5,829 nucleotides of DNA from Gammaproteobacteria bacterium. GTDB taxonomy: Bacteria > Pseudomonadota > Gammaproteobacteria > Eutrophobiales > Eutrophobiaceae. Shown here in pieces: positions 1 to 5,829 of the stretch (its first letter is position 1; each line of letters opens with the position of its first letter). The translations under genes and the position numbers were made by a program. Below the pieces are notes generated by a model that saw only the letters and a list, made by a program, of their open reading frames with translations, searched no databases and was not told the DNA's origin. The stretch spans positions 1 to 5,829 of the forward strand of contig JAAXHV010000180.1 of the NCBI GenBank assembly GCA_012270695.1. The letters are read 5' to 3'.

Positions 1-1251
1 AAATCCGCCCAGGTTCCCCTGCATGTCTGGCTGCCTGATTCCATGGAAGGCCCGACACCTATTTCCGCGTTAATTCACGCGGCAACGATGGTGACGGCAG
101 GCATTTTCATGGTGGCGCGCATGTCGCCCCTGTACGAGCTGTCCGAGGTTGCGCTCAGCCTGATTTTACTGGTCGGCGCGCTGACGGCGTTTTTCATGGG
201 GTTGTTGGGACTGGTTCAAAATGACATCAAACGGATTGTTGCCTACTCGACCCTGTCCCAGTTGGGGTATATGACCGTGGCGCTTGGCGCCTCTGCCTAC
301 TCGATCGCTATCTTTCACCTGGTAACCCACGCTTTTTTCAAGGCCTTGTTGTTCCTGGCCGCAGGTTCCGTGATTATTGCGCTCCACCATGAGCAGGATA
401 TACGCAAAATGGGAGGGCTGTATCGTTATATGCCGGTAACCTGGTTTACCGCGCTGGTCGGGTCGCTGGCGCTAGTCGGCTTCCCGTTTACTTCCGGGTT
501 TTTCTCAAAGGACGCCATAATCGAGGCAGTGCATTATTCGCAACTCCCGGGAGCGGGTATCGCCTATTCAGCCGTGCTCATCGGCGTTTTTATAACGGCG
601 TTGTATACTTTCCGGTTATTTTTTCTGACGTTCCACGGTGAGGAGCGGATAGACCGGCATACCTGGGAGAATATAGGAGAGCCGCCGGGAGTCGTTACCG
701 TACCGCTGTTCATCCTGGCAATCCCGTCCCTGGTCATCGGCGCATTTCTGCTGGGTCCCATGGTGTTGGGCGATTACTACAAGGATGCTATCCACGTATC
801 CGCGCAACATGCCGCCGGTCTGCATGAACTGGCTTCCCATTATTCCGGCGCCTTCGATTTTGCAATGAATTCGTACAAGCACGCGCCGGTCTGGCTGGCC
901 CTGGCGGGGATCTTTGTTGCCTGGTTGTTTTATATCAGGCAGCCGGGCTGGCCGGGTAAGCTCGCCGACCTGTTCGCCATGGTTTACCGTTTGTTTGTCA
1001 GGAAATATTACTTTGATGAAATTTACCAGGCCGTTTTTGCCGGCGGCGCCCGCAACGCCGGCAGCGCACTCTGGCTATGGGGTGACGAACGCATAATAGA
1101 CGGCTTCCTGATTAATGGAACAGCCCGCATGGTGCGCCGCTGCTCGGCTTTAATCAGGAAGCTGCAAACCGGTTACCTGTACCACTATGCGTTTGCCATG
1201 ATCATCGGATTGTTGCTGCTGCTGGCAGTTTTTGTCCATCAATTGACGTAA
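1..1251 (+). CDS. nuoL: NADH-quinone oxidoreductase subunit L, 5' truncated by window edge
   Basis: This is the distal antiporter-like, proton-translocating subunit of respiratory complex I in the inner membrane. The frame is open from base 1, giving 416 visible residues; about 230 N-terminal residues lie outside the window. The first visible codon is the Lys of the KSAQVPLHVWLPD motif, matching E. coli Lys229. Other matches by position are His26 (E. coli His254, in ALIHAATM), Lys77 (Lys305), His106 and His110 (His334, His338), Lys114 in HAFFKALLF (Lys342), and Lys170-Asp171 in GFFSKD (Lys399-Asp400). The C-terminal part shows a transmembrane helix near 296-314, then a long polar and amphipathic stretch near 318-392, expected to be the lateral helix that clamps NuoM and NuoN, and a final membrane helix near 395-416. 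The Met at 43 is internal and not the start. nuoM follows 17 bases downstream. Family identity is very secure; helix limits are read by eye. Confidence 0.97.
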   Translation, partial: KSAQVPLHVWLPDSMEGPTPISALIHAATMVTAGIFMVARMSPLYELSEVALSLILLVGALTAFFMGLLGLVQNDIKRIVAYSTLSQLGYMTVALGASAYSIAIFHLVTHAFFKALLFLAAGSVIIALHHEQDIRKMGGLYRYMPVTWFTALVGSLALVGFPFTSGFFSKDAIIEAVHYSQLPGAGIAYSAVLIGVFITALYTFRLFFLTFHGEERIDRHTWENIGEPPGVVTVPLFILAIPSLVIGAFLLGPMVLGDYYKDAIHVSAQHAAGLHELASHYSGAFDFAMNSYKHAPVWLALAGIFVAWLFYIRQPGWPGKLADLFAMVYRLFVRKYYFDEIYQAVFAGGARNAGSALWLWGDERIIDGFLINGTARMVRRCSALIRKLQTGYLYHYAFAMIIGLLLLLAVFVHQLT

Positions 1252-1268
1252 TACCCGGGCTGGTCCGT

Positions 1269-2786
1269 ATGGTTCAAACCCTGCCGCTACTGAGCTTATT
1301 GGTCTGGGCGCCCATACTGGGTGGCGTGGTTGTCTTGTGCGCGGGGGACCGGCTGTGGGAGTCGGTTAAATTAATATCACTGATCGTGTCTTTATTCACG
1401 CTGGCGTTGTCGGTCCTGCTGTACATACACTTCGACACCTCCACCGTGCTGATGCAGTTTGTCGAATACTCCGAGTGGATTGCCACGTTCAACATCAATT
1501 ATCACCTGGGGGTGGACGGCATCTCCGTGCCCCTGATCCTGCTGACGACGTTTACCACCGTCCTGGTGGTTATCGCCGGCTGGGAGGTCATAAACGCCAG
1601 GCTGTCCCAATACATGGCGTCTTTTCTTATCCTGGAAGGGTTGATGATCGGGGTGTTTGTGTCCCTGGATGCAATTCTGTTTTATTTTTTCTGGGAAGCC
1701 ATGTTGGTCCCCATGTTTTTGATCATCGGCGTATGGGGTGGTCCAAGGCGCGTCTATGCCACGATCAAGTTTTTTCTGTATACCTTCCTGGGCTCGGTAT
1801 TCATGCTGGTAGCATTGCTCTACCTGTATTCGAAAGTGGGGAGTTTCTATATCCTCGATCTTTATAAACTGCCGTTGTCGCTTGCCGCGCAGAAATGGAT
1901 ATTTATTGCTTTCCTCCTCGCCTTTGCAGTCAAAATTCCCATGTGGCCGGTGCATACCTGGTTGCCGGACGCACACGTTGAGGCGCCCACCGGCGGTTCC
2001 GTAATTCTGGCGGCGATCATGTTGAAAATGGGGGGGTACGGCTTTATCCGTTTCAGCCTGCCCATCACACCGGATGCCGGCGCGGCCATGGCGAACTTCA
2101 TGATCGTGCTGTCGCTGGTTGCCATCGTCTATATCGGCTTTGTCGCCCTGGTCCAGAAGGACCTGAAGAAACTGATTGCCTATTCATCGGTTTCCCACAT
2201 GGGGTTTGTTACGCTGGGATTTTTTATCGTGTTTTCCCTTATCAACCGGTCCGCGACGGACACGGAGACGGTAATGGCGTTGGCGGGTGGTATGATGCAG
2301 ATGATATCTCACGGACTTATCTCAGCCGCCCTGTTCCTCTGCGTCGGTGTCATGTATGACCGGGTGCACAGCCGGCAGATTGCCGATTACGGCGGTGTGG
2401 CAAATACCATGCCGGTGTTTGCCTCCTTTATGATGTTGTTTGCCATGGCCAATGCCGGGTTGCCCGGCACTTCCGGTTTTGTCGGCGAATTCCTGGTTAT
2501 CATGAGCAGTTTTCATGCCAATGCCTGGATTGCCGTTGTGGCTGCGAGCGTACTGATCCTGGGCGCTGCCTACACATTATGGATGTATAAACGCGTAATT
2601 TTCGGTGACGTGGCCAATGATCACGTGGCCGGGTTGCAGGATGTTTCCCCGCGTGAGACGCTGTTCCTGGCCTTGCTTGCCGCCGCCGTGCTGTTCCTCG
2701 GCCTGTGGCCGGCGCCGTTCTTCGAACTCATGGAAACCACGCTCAATCACCTGGCGCAACATATCTCACAGTCCAAGCTCATATAA
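1269..2786 (+). CDS. nuoM: NADH-quinone oxidoreductase subunit M
   Basis: This is the middle antiporter-like proton-pumping subunit of the complex I membrane arm. The protein has 505 residues, the normal length for NuoM, and is almost entirely hydrophobic helices. The expected functional residues are present: Glu143 in FFWEAMLVPM (E. coli Glu144), Lys222 in AVKIPMWPVHTWLPDAH (Lys234), Lys253 in MLKMGGYGF (Lys265), His348 in MISHGLISAALF, and Glu407 in GFVGEFL (Glu407). The DLKKLIAYSSVSHMG stretch at 298-312 is another family signature. The ATG at 1269 gives the usual hydrophobic N-terminus (LPLLSLLVWAPILGG). No good Shine-Dalgarno sequence precedes it, so translation may depend on coupling to nuoL, which ends 17 bases upstream. 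nuoN begins 2 bases after the stop, so the two are surely cotranscribed. Nothing is broken or missing. Confidence 0.98.
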   Translation: MVQTLPLLSLLVWAPILGGVVVLCAGDRLWESVKLISLIVSLFTLALSVLLYIHFDTSTVLMQFVEYSEWIATFNINYHLGVDGISVPLILLTTFTTVLVVIAGWEVINARLSQYMASFLILEGLMIGVFVSLDAILFYFFWEAMLVPMFLIIGVWGGPRRVYATIKFFLYTFLGSVFMLVALLYLYSKVGSFYILDLYKLPLSLAAQKWIFIAFLLAFAVKIPMWPVHTWLPDAHVEAPTGGSVILAAIMLKMGGYGFIRFSLPITPDAGAAMANFMIVLSLVAIVYIGFVALVQKDLKKLIAYSSVSHMGFVTLGFFIVFSLINRSATDTETVMALAGGMMQMISHGLISAALFLCVGVMYDRVHSRQIADYGGVANTMPVFASFMMLFAMANAGLPGTSGFVGEFLVIMSSFHANAWIAVVAASVLILGAAYTLWMYKRVIFGDVANDHVAGLQDVSPRETLFLALLAAAVLFLGLWPAPFFELMETTLNHLAQHISQSKLI

Positions 2787-2788
2787 TA

Positions 2789-4237
2789 ATGTCAATCACT
2801 GCTGAAATGATGTTTGTTATCCCGGAACTTGCGCTGTTGGCGCTCGCCTGCCTAGTCCTGCTGTGTGACGTGTTTTCAACGAATCCTAACAGGCTGCTGA
2901 CCTACTGGCTGGCTCAGCTGTCCCTGGCAGCCGTGATAGTTCTTGTGATTTACTTTTATCCGGATGAGCGTATTGCGGTATTCGACCATCACTTCATCCT
3001 CGACCCGTTAAGCGCGGTGCTCAAAGTGACGGTCTGCGCCGCATCCGCCGTCGTATTCCTTTATTCATACCATTACTTCAACGCCCGCGGGCTGTTGCAG
3101 GGCGAGTATTTCGTGATTGGATTATTTGCCGTGCTGGGGATGCTGGTCATGATCTCGGCATACAGCATGTTGGCCGTGTACTTGGGTCTGGAACTCATGT
3201 CACTGTCCTTATACGCCATGGTAGCCATGAACAGGGATTCCGGGACGGCATCCGAGGCGGCCATGAAGTATTTTGTCCTGGGGGCGCTGGCGTCCGGGTT
3301 GCTGTTATACGGCATTTCGATTTTATATGGGGTCTCGGCTACGCTGGTGTTGCCGGAACTCGCCGGTTATATCAGCTCCCAGACAGATAACCGGATATGG
3401 TTCATCTTTGGATTGGTCTTCGTTGTTGTCGGGATCGCTTTCAAACTGGGCGCCGTCCCTTTCCATACCTGGCTGCCGGACGTGTACGAAGGCTCGCCGA
3501 CGGCAGTTACCCTGTTTCTGGCCACGGCGCCGAAAGTAGCCGCTTTTGCAATGGCGATACGCTTGCTGATCGACGGTTTGCAGCCGTTGCACGCCGATTG
3601 GCAGGGGATGCTGATCATCTTGTCGCTGCTGTCCATGGCGGCGGGCAATATCATTGCCATCTCCCAGACAAACATAAAACGCATGCTGGCGTATTCCGCC
3701 ATCGCCCACGCCGGGTTTTTAATCTTGGGTATTTTGCCGGGCCTGCAGGCCGATGCGGATACGACTTATGCGGCGGCGTTGTTTTACGTTATTGCCTACG
3801 TCATTATGAGTATGGGCGCATTCGGTTTTATCATCTTGTCAGGCCGCGCGGACCATGAAGCCGATCAACTGGACGATTTCAAGGGTTTTGCCGAGTCCAA
3901 TCCCTGGTTCGCCTTTATCATGCTGTTGTTCATGTTTTCCCTGGCCGGCGTTCCCCCGTTCCTGGGGTTCTGGGCCAAATGGTTCGTTATCAAGGAAGTG
4001 ATCGCAATCGGTCATATCTGGCTGGCGCTGCTGGCAGTTATCTTTTCTGTGGTAGGCGCCTATTATTATTTGCGTGTAGTCAAGCTGATGTATTTCGATC
4101 AACCGGAAACCACCGCGCTGGTCGGGGCCGGCAGGCAGGTGAGATTGATGATCAGTTTTAACGGCCTGGCAGTGCTGGTGCTGGGTTTTATCCCCGGGGA
4201 GCTCATACGCATCTGTACGACGGTATTGGGATTATAG
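2789..4237 (+). CDS. nuoN: NADH-quinone oxidoreductase subunit N
   Basis: This is the antiporter-like subunit nearest the quinone-binding arm of complex I and is normally the last gene of the nuo operon, as it is here. From the ATG at 2789 it has 482 residues, close to the 485 of E. coli NuoN. Proton-path residues are in place: Glu135 in YLGLELMSLSLY (E. coli Glu133), Lys219 in AFKLGAVPFHTWLPD (Lys217), Lys249 in APKVAAF (Lys247) and Lys397 in FWAKWFV (Lys395). The constant offset of two residues supports the chosen start. The frame is open further upstream to an ATG at 2705, but that adds 28 polar residues lying inside nuoM and not resembling a NuoN N-terminus. A third ATG at 2807 is possible and would remove six residues. 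The start has no clear Shine-Dalgarno sequence, so coupling to nuoM termination is likely. The TAG stop overlaps the stop of convergent psd. Confidence 0.97.
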   Translation: MSITAEMMFVIPELALLALACLVLLCDVFSTNPNRLLTYWLAQLSLAAVIVLVIYFYPDERIAVFDHHFILDPLSAVLKVTVCAASAVVFLYSYHYFNARGLLQGEYFVIGLFAVLGMLVMISAYSMLAVYLGLELMSLSLYAMVAMNRDSGTASEAAMKYFVLGALASGLLLYGISILYGVSATLVLPELAGYISSQTDNRIWFIFGLVFVVVGIAFKLGAVPFHTWLPDVYEGSPTAVTLFLATAPKVAAFAMAIRLLIDGLQPLHADWQGMLIILSLLSMAAGNIIAISQTNIKRMLAYSAIAHAGFLILGILPGLQADADTTYAAALFYVIAYVIMSMGAFGFIILSGRADHEADQLDDFKGFAESNPWFAFIMLLFMFSLAGVPPFLGFWAKWFVIKEVIAIGHIWLALLAVIFSVVGAYYYLRVVKLMYFDQPETTALVGAGRQVRLMISFNGLAVLVLGFIPGELIRICTTVLGL

Positions 4238-5068
4238 CCTGGCTATTTGTTGCCCCATAGCGACCCATTCAGTGGTCACAGACCAGTCAATTTTATGCGG
4301 TTCCGTCAGAACAATGACCGTTGAGCCCATATTGAACCGGCCAATTTCATCTCCCTGCCTGAAAACAATACCGGGATCATAATGCCATTTTTGGTATTCA
4401 CGTCTGGCAGCGGGGGTAATTTGCCCATGCCACACCGTTTCTATGGAGCCTACGAATATCGCACCTATGAAAATAACGGAAAACATACCGATTTCCGCTC
4501 GGAACGTGGTAATAACGCGCTCATTTCGGGCAAATAATCTGTCGATGCGATGCGTGTTTGCGGGGTTGACGGCAAACAGTCGGCCCGGGATGTATGCCAT
4601 GGATTGCAATTCACCGTCTGCAGGGATATGTATTCTATGATAATCCCGGGGCGAGAGATACAGGGTGATAAAGTTGCCGTTTCGATAATATCCGCTGTGT
4701 TCCCTGTCGCCGTTGAGCAGTTCTTCAAGTGAGTAATTCTTACCTTTAGCCTGGAAAATCCGGCTGTCCTCAATCTTTCCCAGTGCGTTGATAGTCGCAT
4801 CAACGGGAGAGACAAGTCCGTGGCCGACCGGTTCTATGGGCCGGACCCCGGGTTTCAAACCCCGGGTAAAAAAATCGTTGAAGGTCTCAAATTCGTGAGC
4901 TGAGGATTTTTCTGCCAGGCTCATATCGATTTTGTATTTATTGATGAATAATCGAATCAGGGTATTTTTCCAGGGACGCCACGCACATCGGGTTGCCTTG
5001 TACACCAGCCTGGAGAGCAGGTGATGCGGTACGATGTATTGCAGGAGGACGTTGGTCAGCTTCCACAT
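4232..5068 (-). CDS. psd: Phosphatidylserine decarboxylase proenzyme
   Basis: This pyruvoyl enzyme decarboxylates phosphatidylserine to phosphatidylethanolamine at the inner membrane, the last step of PE synthesis. The protein has 278 residues. Key features are Asp90 in SPVDAT, the PRDYHRIHIP motif at 140-149 (His144 and His147), a FARNERV motif at 179-185, GSIETVWHG at 207-215, and the GST processing site at 248-250 within GRFNMGSTV. By family knowledge the chain self-cleaves between Gly248 and Ser249 (codon at 4322-4324), leaving a large beta chain and a 30-residue alpha chain whose N-terminal serine becomes the pyruvoyl group. Asp90, His147 and Ser249 match the E. coli Asp90-His147-Ser254 triad. 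The protein lacks the long acidic C-terminal tail of E. coli Psd. A weak AGG at 5076-5078 lies seven bases before the ATG. It sits 27 bases downstream of a SCO gene on the same strand, so the two are probably cotranscribed. The length and the GST type fit gammaproteobacteria. Confidence 0.96.
   Translation of the reverse strand: MWKLTNVLLQYIVPHHLLSRLVYKATRCAWRPWKNTLIRLFINKYKIDMSLAEKSSAHEFETFNDFFTRGLKPGVRPIEPVGHGLVSPVDATINALGKIEDSRIFQAKGKNYSLEELLNGDREHSGYYRNGNFITLYLSPRDYHRIHIPADGELQSMAYIPGRLFAVNPANTHRIDRLFARNERVITTFRAEIGMFSVIFIGAIFVGSIETVWHGQITPAARREYQKWHYDPGIVFRQGDEIGRFNMGSTVIVLTEPHKIDWSVTTEWVAMGQQIARL
4234..4246. other. Short inverted repeat across the two convergent stop codons
   Basis: Six-base arms ATAGCC and GGCTAT flank a single T, so at most four or five pairs could form once a loop is allowed. 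It covers most of the nuoN and psd stop overlap and, read on the + strand, is followed by TTGTTG. It is the only symmetric element at this junction and might act as a weak terminator for nuoN. The stem is too short and the T-run too poor to call a terminator. Confidence 0.2.
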
Positions 5069-5095
5069 ATCCGCGCCTGCCTTGAGAAATGCGGG

Positions 5096-5725
5096 TTAGC
5101 CATCAATGAATTGACGGATCCGGTTAAACCTGTCAGTGATGCTGCGGTTATCGTGAGGAGTGGAAAATATCGCCACAAGCCGGCCTTGGGGATCAACCAG
5201 GAATAATGATGCGCCGTGGTCCACAAGGTAGTTTTCTTCGCTCTCCGTTTTATCCAGAAAATAGGGGAGGCCGATCTGGCCCGTCAGGTTTGCAATCTGT
5301 TCAACCGAACCTCCAAGGCCGATAAATTCCGGATTGAAAGAGGTGAGGTATTGCTGCAGACGCGCCGGGGTATCCCGTTCAGGGTCAACCGAAACGAATA
5401 CGGTTTGTACGGCCCGCGCCCGGTCGAGTTGCTTATGCACCTTGTCCAGCACTGCCAGCGTGACCGGGCATATATCGGGGCAGTGGGTGAAGCCGAAGAA
5501 CAGGAACGACCATTTTCCGCGCAGCTCATTCAAGCTAAACGGGTTGTTGTCATGGTCAACGGCAGTAAAAGGAGCCAGGGGCTTCGGTTCAGGCCAAAGC
5601 AGTCCCGGGATAGCGGGTTGCGTCTCCTGCCGTTGGTACATTGCGGCAAGCATGCCGAGAACGGTTGCCAGCGCAACCAGGCTCAATACCATGAGTCCCA
5701 TATTAAGTGATTGTGTAGCCCGCAT
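5096..5725 (-). CDS. SCO1/SenC/PrrC-family copper chaperone, membrane anchored
   Basis: The 209-residue protein has a thioredoxin-like fold signature of the SCO family, which delivers copper to, or keeps reduced, the CuA cysteines of cytochrome c oxidase on the periplasmic side. Residues 9-29 form one hydrophobic helix preceded by a short segment with an arginine, so it should be an N-terminal anchor with the domain in the periplasm; no lipobox cysteine is seen. The copper ligands are present: Cys82 and Cys86 in FTHCPDICP, and His170 in LVDHGASLFLVD. The VSVDPERDTP stretch at 111-120 is also typical. Length is normal for bacterial SCO proteins. The ATG at 5725 is chosen because the basic N-terminus fits the anchor; Met9 is an alternative. 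A GTGAG just before the ATG is a weak, closely spaced ribosome binding site. psd follows 27 bases downstream. No oxidase gene is visible, so its target is inferred. It could instead act as a redox or regulatory thiol protein (PrrC/SenC-like). Confidence 0.94.
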   Translation of the reverse strand: MRATQSLNMGLMVLSLVALATVLGMLAAMYQRQETQPAIPGLLWPEPKPLAPFTAVDHDNNPFSLNELRGKWSFLFFGFTHCPDICPVTLAVLDKVHKQLDRARAVQTVFVSVDPERDTPARLQQYLTSFNPEFIGLGGSVEQIANLTGQIGLPYFLDKTESEENYLVDHGASLFLVDPQGRLVAIFSTPHDNRSITDRFNRIRQFIDG

Positions 5726-5829
5726 TTCTCACTAGGTCGCTATCTGCCACTGGATATTTATTTGTTGTCAATGAGTTAATATACATTCTTCACTATGCCG
5801 CCTTTACACACTGCGCTTGATGCGCCCTC
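5726..5829 (-). promoter_or_regulatory. Upstream region of the sco-psd pair, tentative promoter elements
   Basis: This AT-richer stretch before the SCO start should hold its promoter if the pair is transcribed from here. On the - strand a perfect TTGACA lies at 5766-5771, but no good -10 box sits 16-18 bases after it (17 bases gives GGCAGA). A TATATT, five of six matches to the -10 consensus, lies at 5778-5783, but its -35 position is poor (TAAAGG). Neither pair is convincing. No strong hairpin was seen. On the + strand an ATG at 5795 opens a frame (MPPLHTALDAP) running off the window, which could be the start of a divergent gene. On the - strand short open tails end at stops in all three frames, so the C-terminus of an upstream gene is equally possible. 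Confidence 0.25.

Noticed and set aside
43..45. ATG at 43 as the start of nuoL
   Set aside because: The frame is open to base 1 and the 14 residues before it (KSAQVPLHVWLPDS) are a conserved NuoL core motif, so the gene continues upstream of the window.
1392..1976. A 194-residue open frame on the - strand inside nuoM
   Set aside because: It is antisense to highly conserved NuoM coding sequence, is rich in Gln, His, Asp and Arg as expected of a shadow of hydrophobic codons, and resembles no family I recognise.
2030..2036. Run of seven G in nuoM, considered as a phase-variation tract
   Set aside because: The frame is intact and the run encodes the conserved Met-Gly-Gly-Tyr of the MLKMGGYGF motif; seven bases in a housekeeping gene is not good evidence for phase variation.
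4845..4874. Direct repeat ACCCCGGGT twice, which is also nearly an inverted repeat, next to a run of seven A
   Set aside because: It resembles a terminator, but on the - strand the T-run comes before the repeat and on the + strand the tail is A, not T. It encodes the conserved FFTRGLKPGVRP stretch of Psd and is explained by coding.
5216..5710. A 164-residue open frame on the + strand opposite the SCO gene
   Set aside because: It lies wholly antisense to a SCO protein with all key residues and shows no domain or ribosome binding site, so it is a shadow frame.
5766..5780. FNR-like half sites around TTGTCAATGAGTTAA
   Set aside because: Each half matches the TTGAT-N4-ATCAA consensus too poorly to be distinguished from chance.

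Overview
The window is ordinary bacterial chromosome with three complex I genes on the + strand meeting two genes on the - strand. The best guess for the source is a gammaproteobacterium outside the enteric group. The phosphatidylserine decarboxylase is the roughly 280-residue gammaproteobacterial type with a GST processing motif. The NuoL C-terminus (LQTGYLYHYAFAMIIG) resembles beta/gammaproteobacterial NuoL more than the E. coli protein. The lineage is inferred from remembered family features, not from a search.

Layout. Bases 1-1251 hold the C-terminal two thirds of nuoL, cut by the window edge. nuoM follows at 1269-2786 after a 17-base gap, and nuoN at 2789-4237 after a 2-base gap. These encode the three antiporter-like proton-pumping subunits of NADH:quinone oxidoreductase and form the 3' end of a nuo operon. 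The nuoN stop codon overlaps the stop codon of psd, which runs the other way (4232-5068). Upstream of psd on the same strand, 27 bases away, is a SCO1/SenC-family copper chaperone gene (5096-5725). Bases 5726-5829 hold the upstream region of the sco-psd pair and no gene that can be called securely.

How the genes work together. NuoL, NuoM and NuoN build the membrane arm of complex I. The SCO protein probably helps assemble the copper centre of a terminal oxidase at the other end of a respiratory chain. Psd makes phosphatidylethanolamine for the membrane that holds these complexes. The theme is respiration and the inner membrane, but only nuoLMN are a functionally proven set. The key proton-pathway residues of NuoL (within the visible part), NuoM and NuoN, the Psd processing serine, and the SCO copper ligands are all present, so all five genes look functional.

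I found no mobile element, CRISPR array, RNA gene, defence system or clear novel system. The points worth a second look are the stop-on-stop overlap of nuoN and psd, the sco-psd pairing, the weak ribosome binding sites of nuoM and nuoN, and the nuoN start choice.
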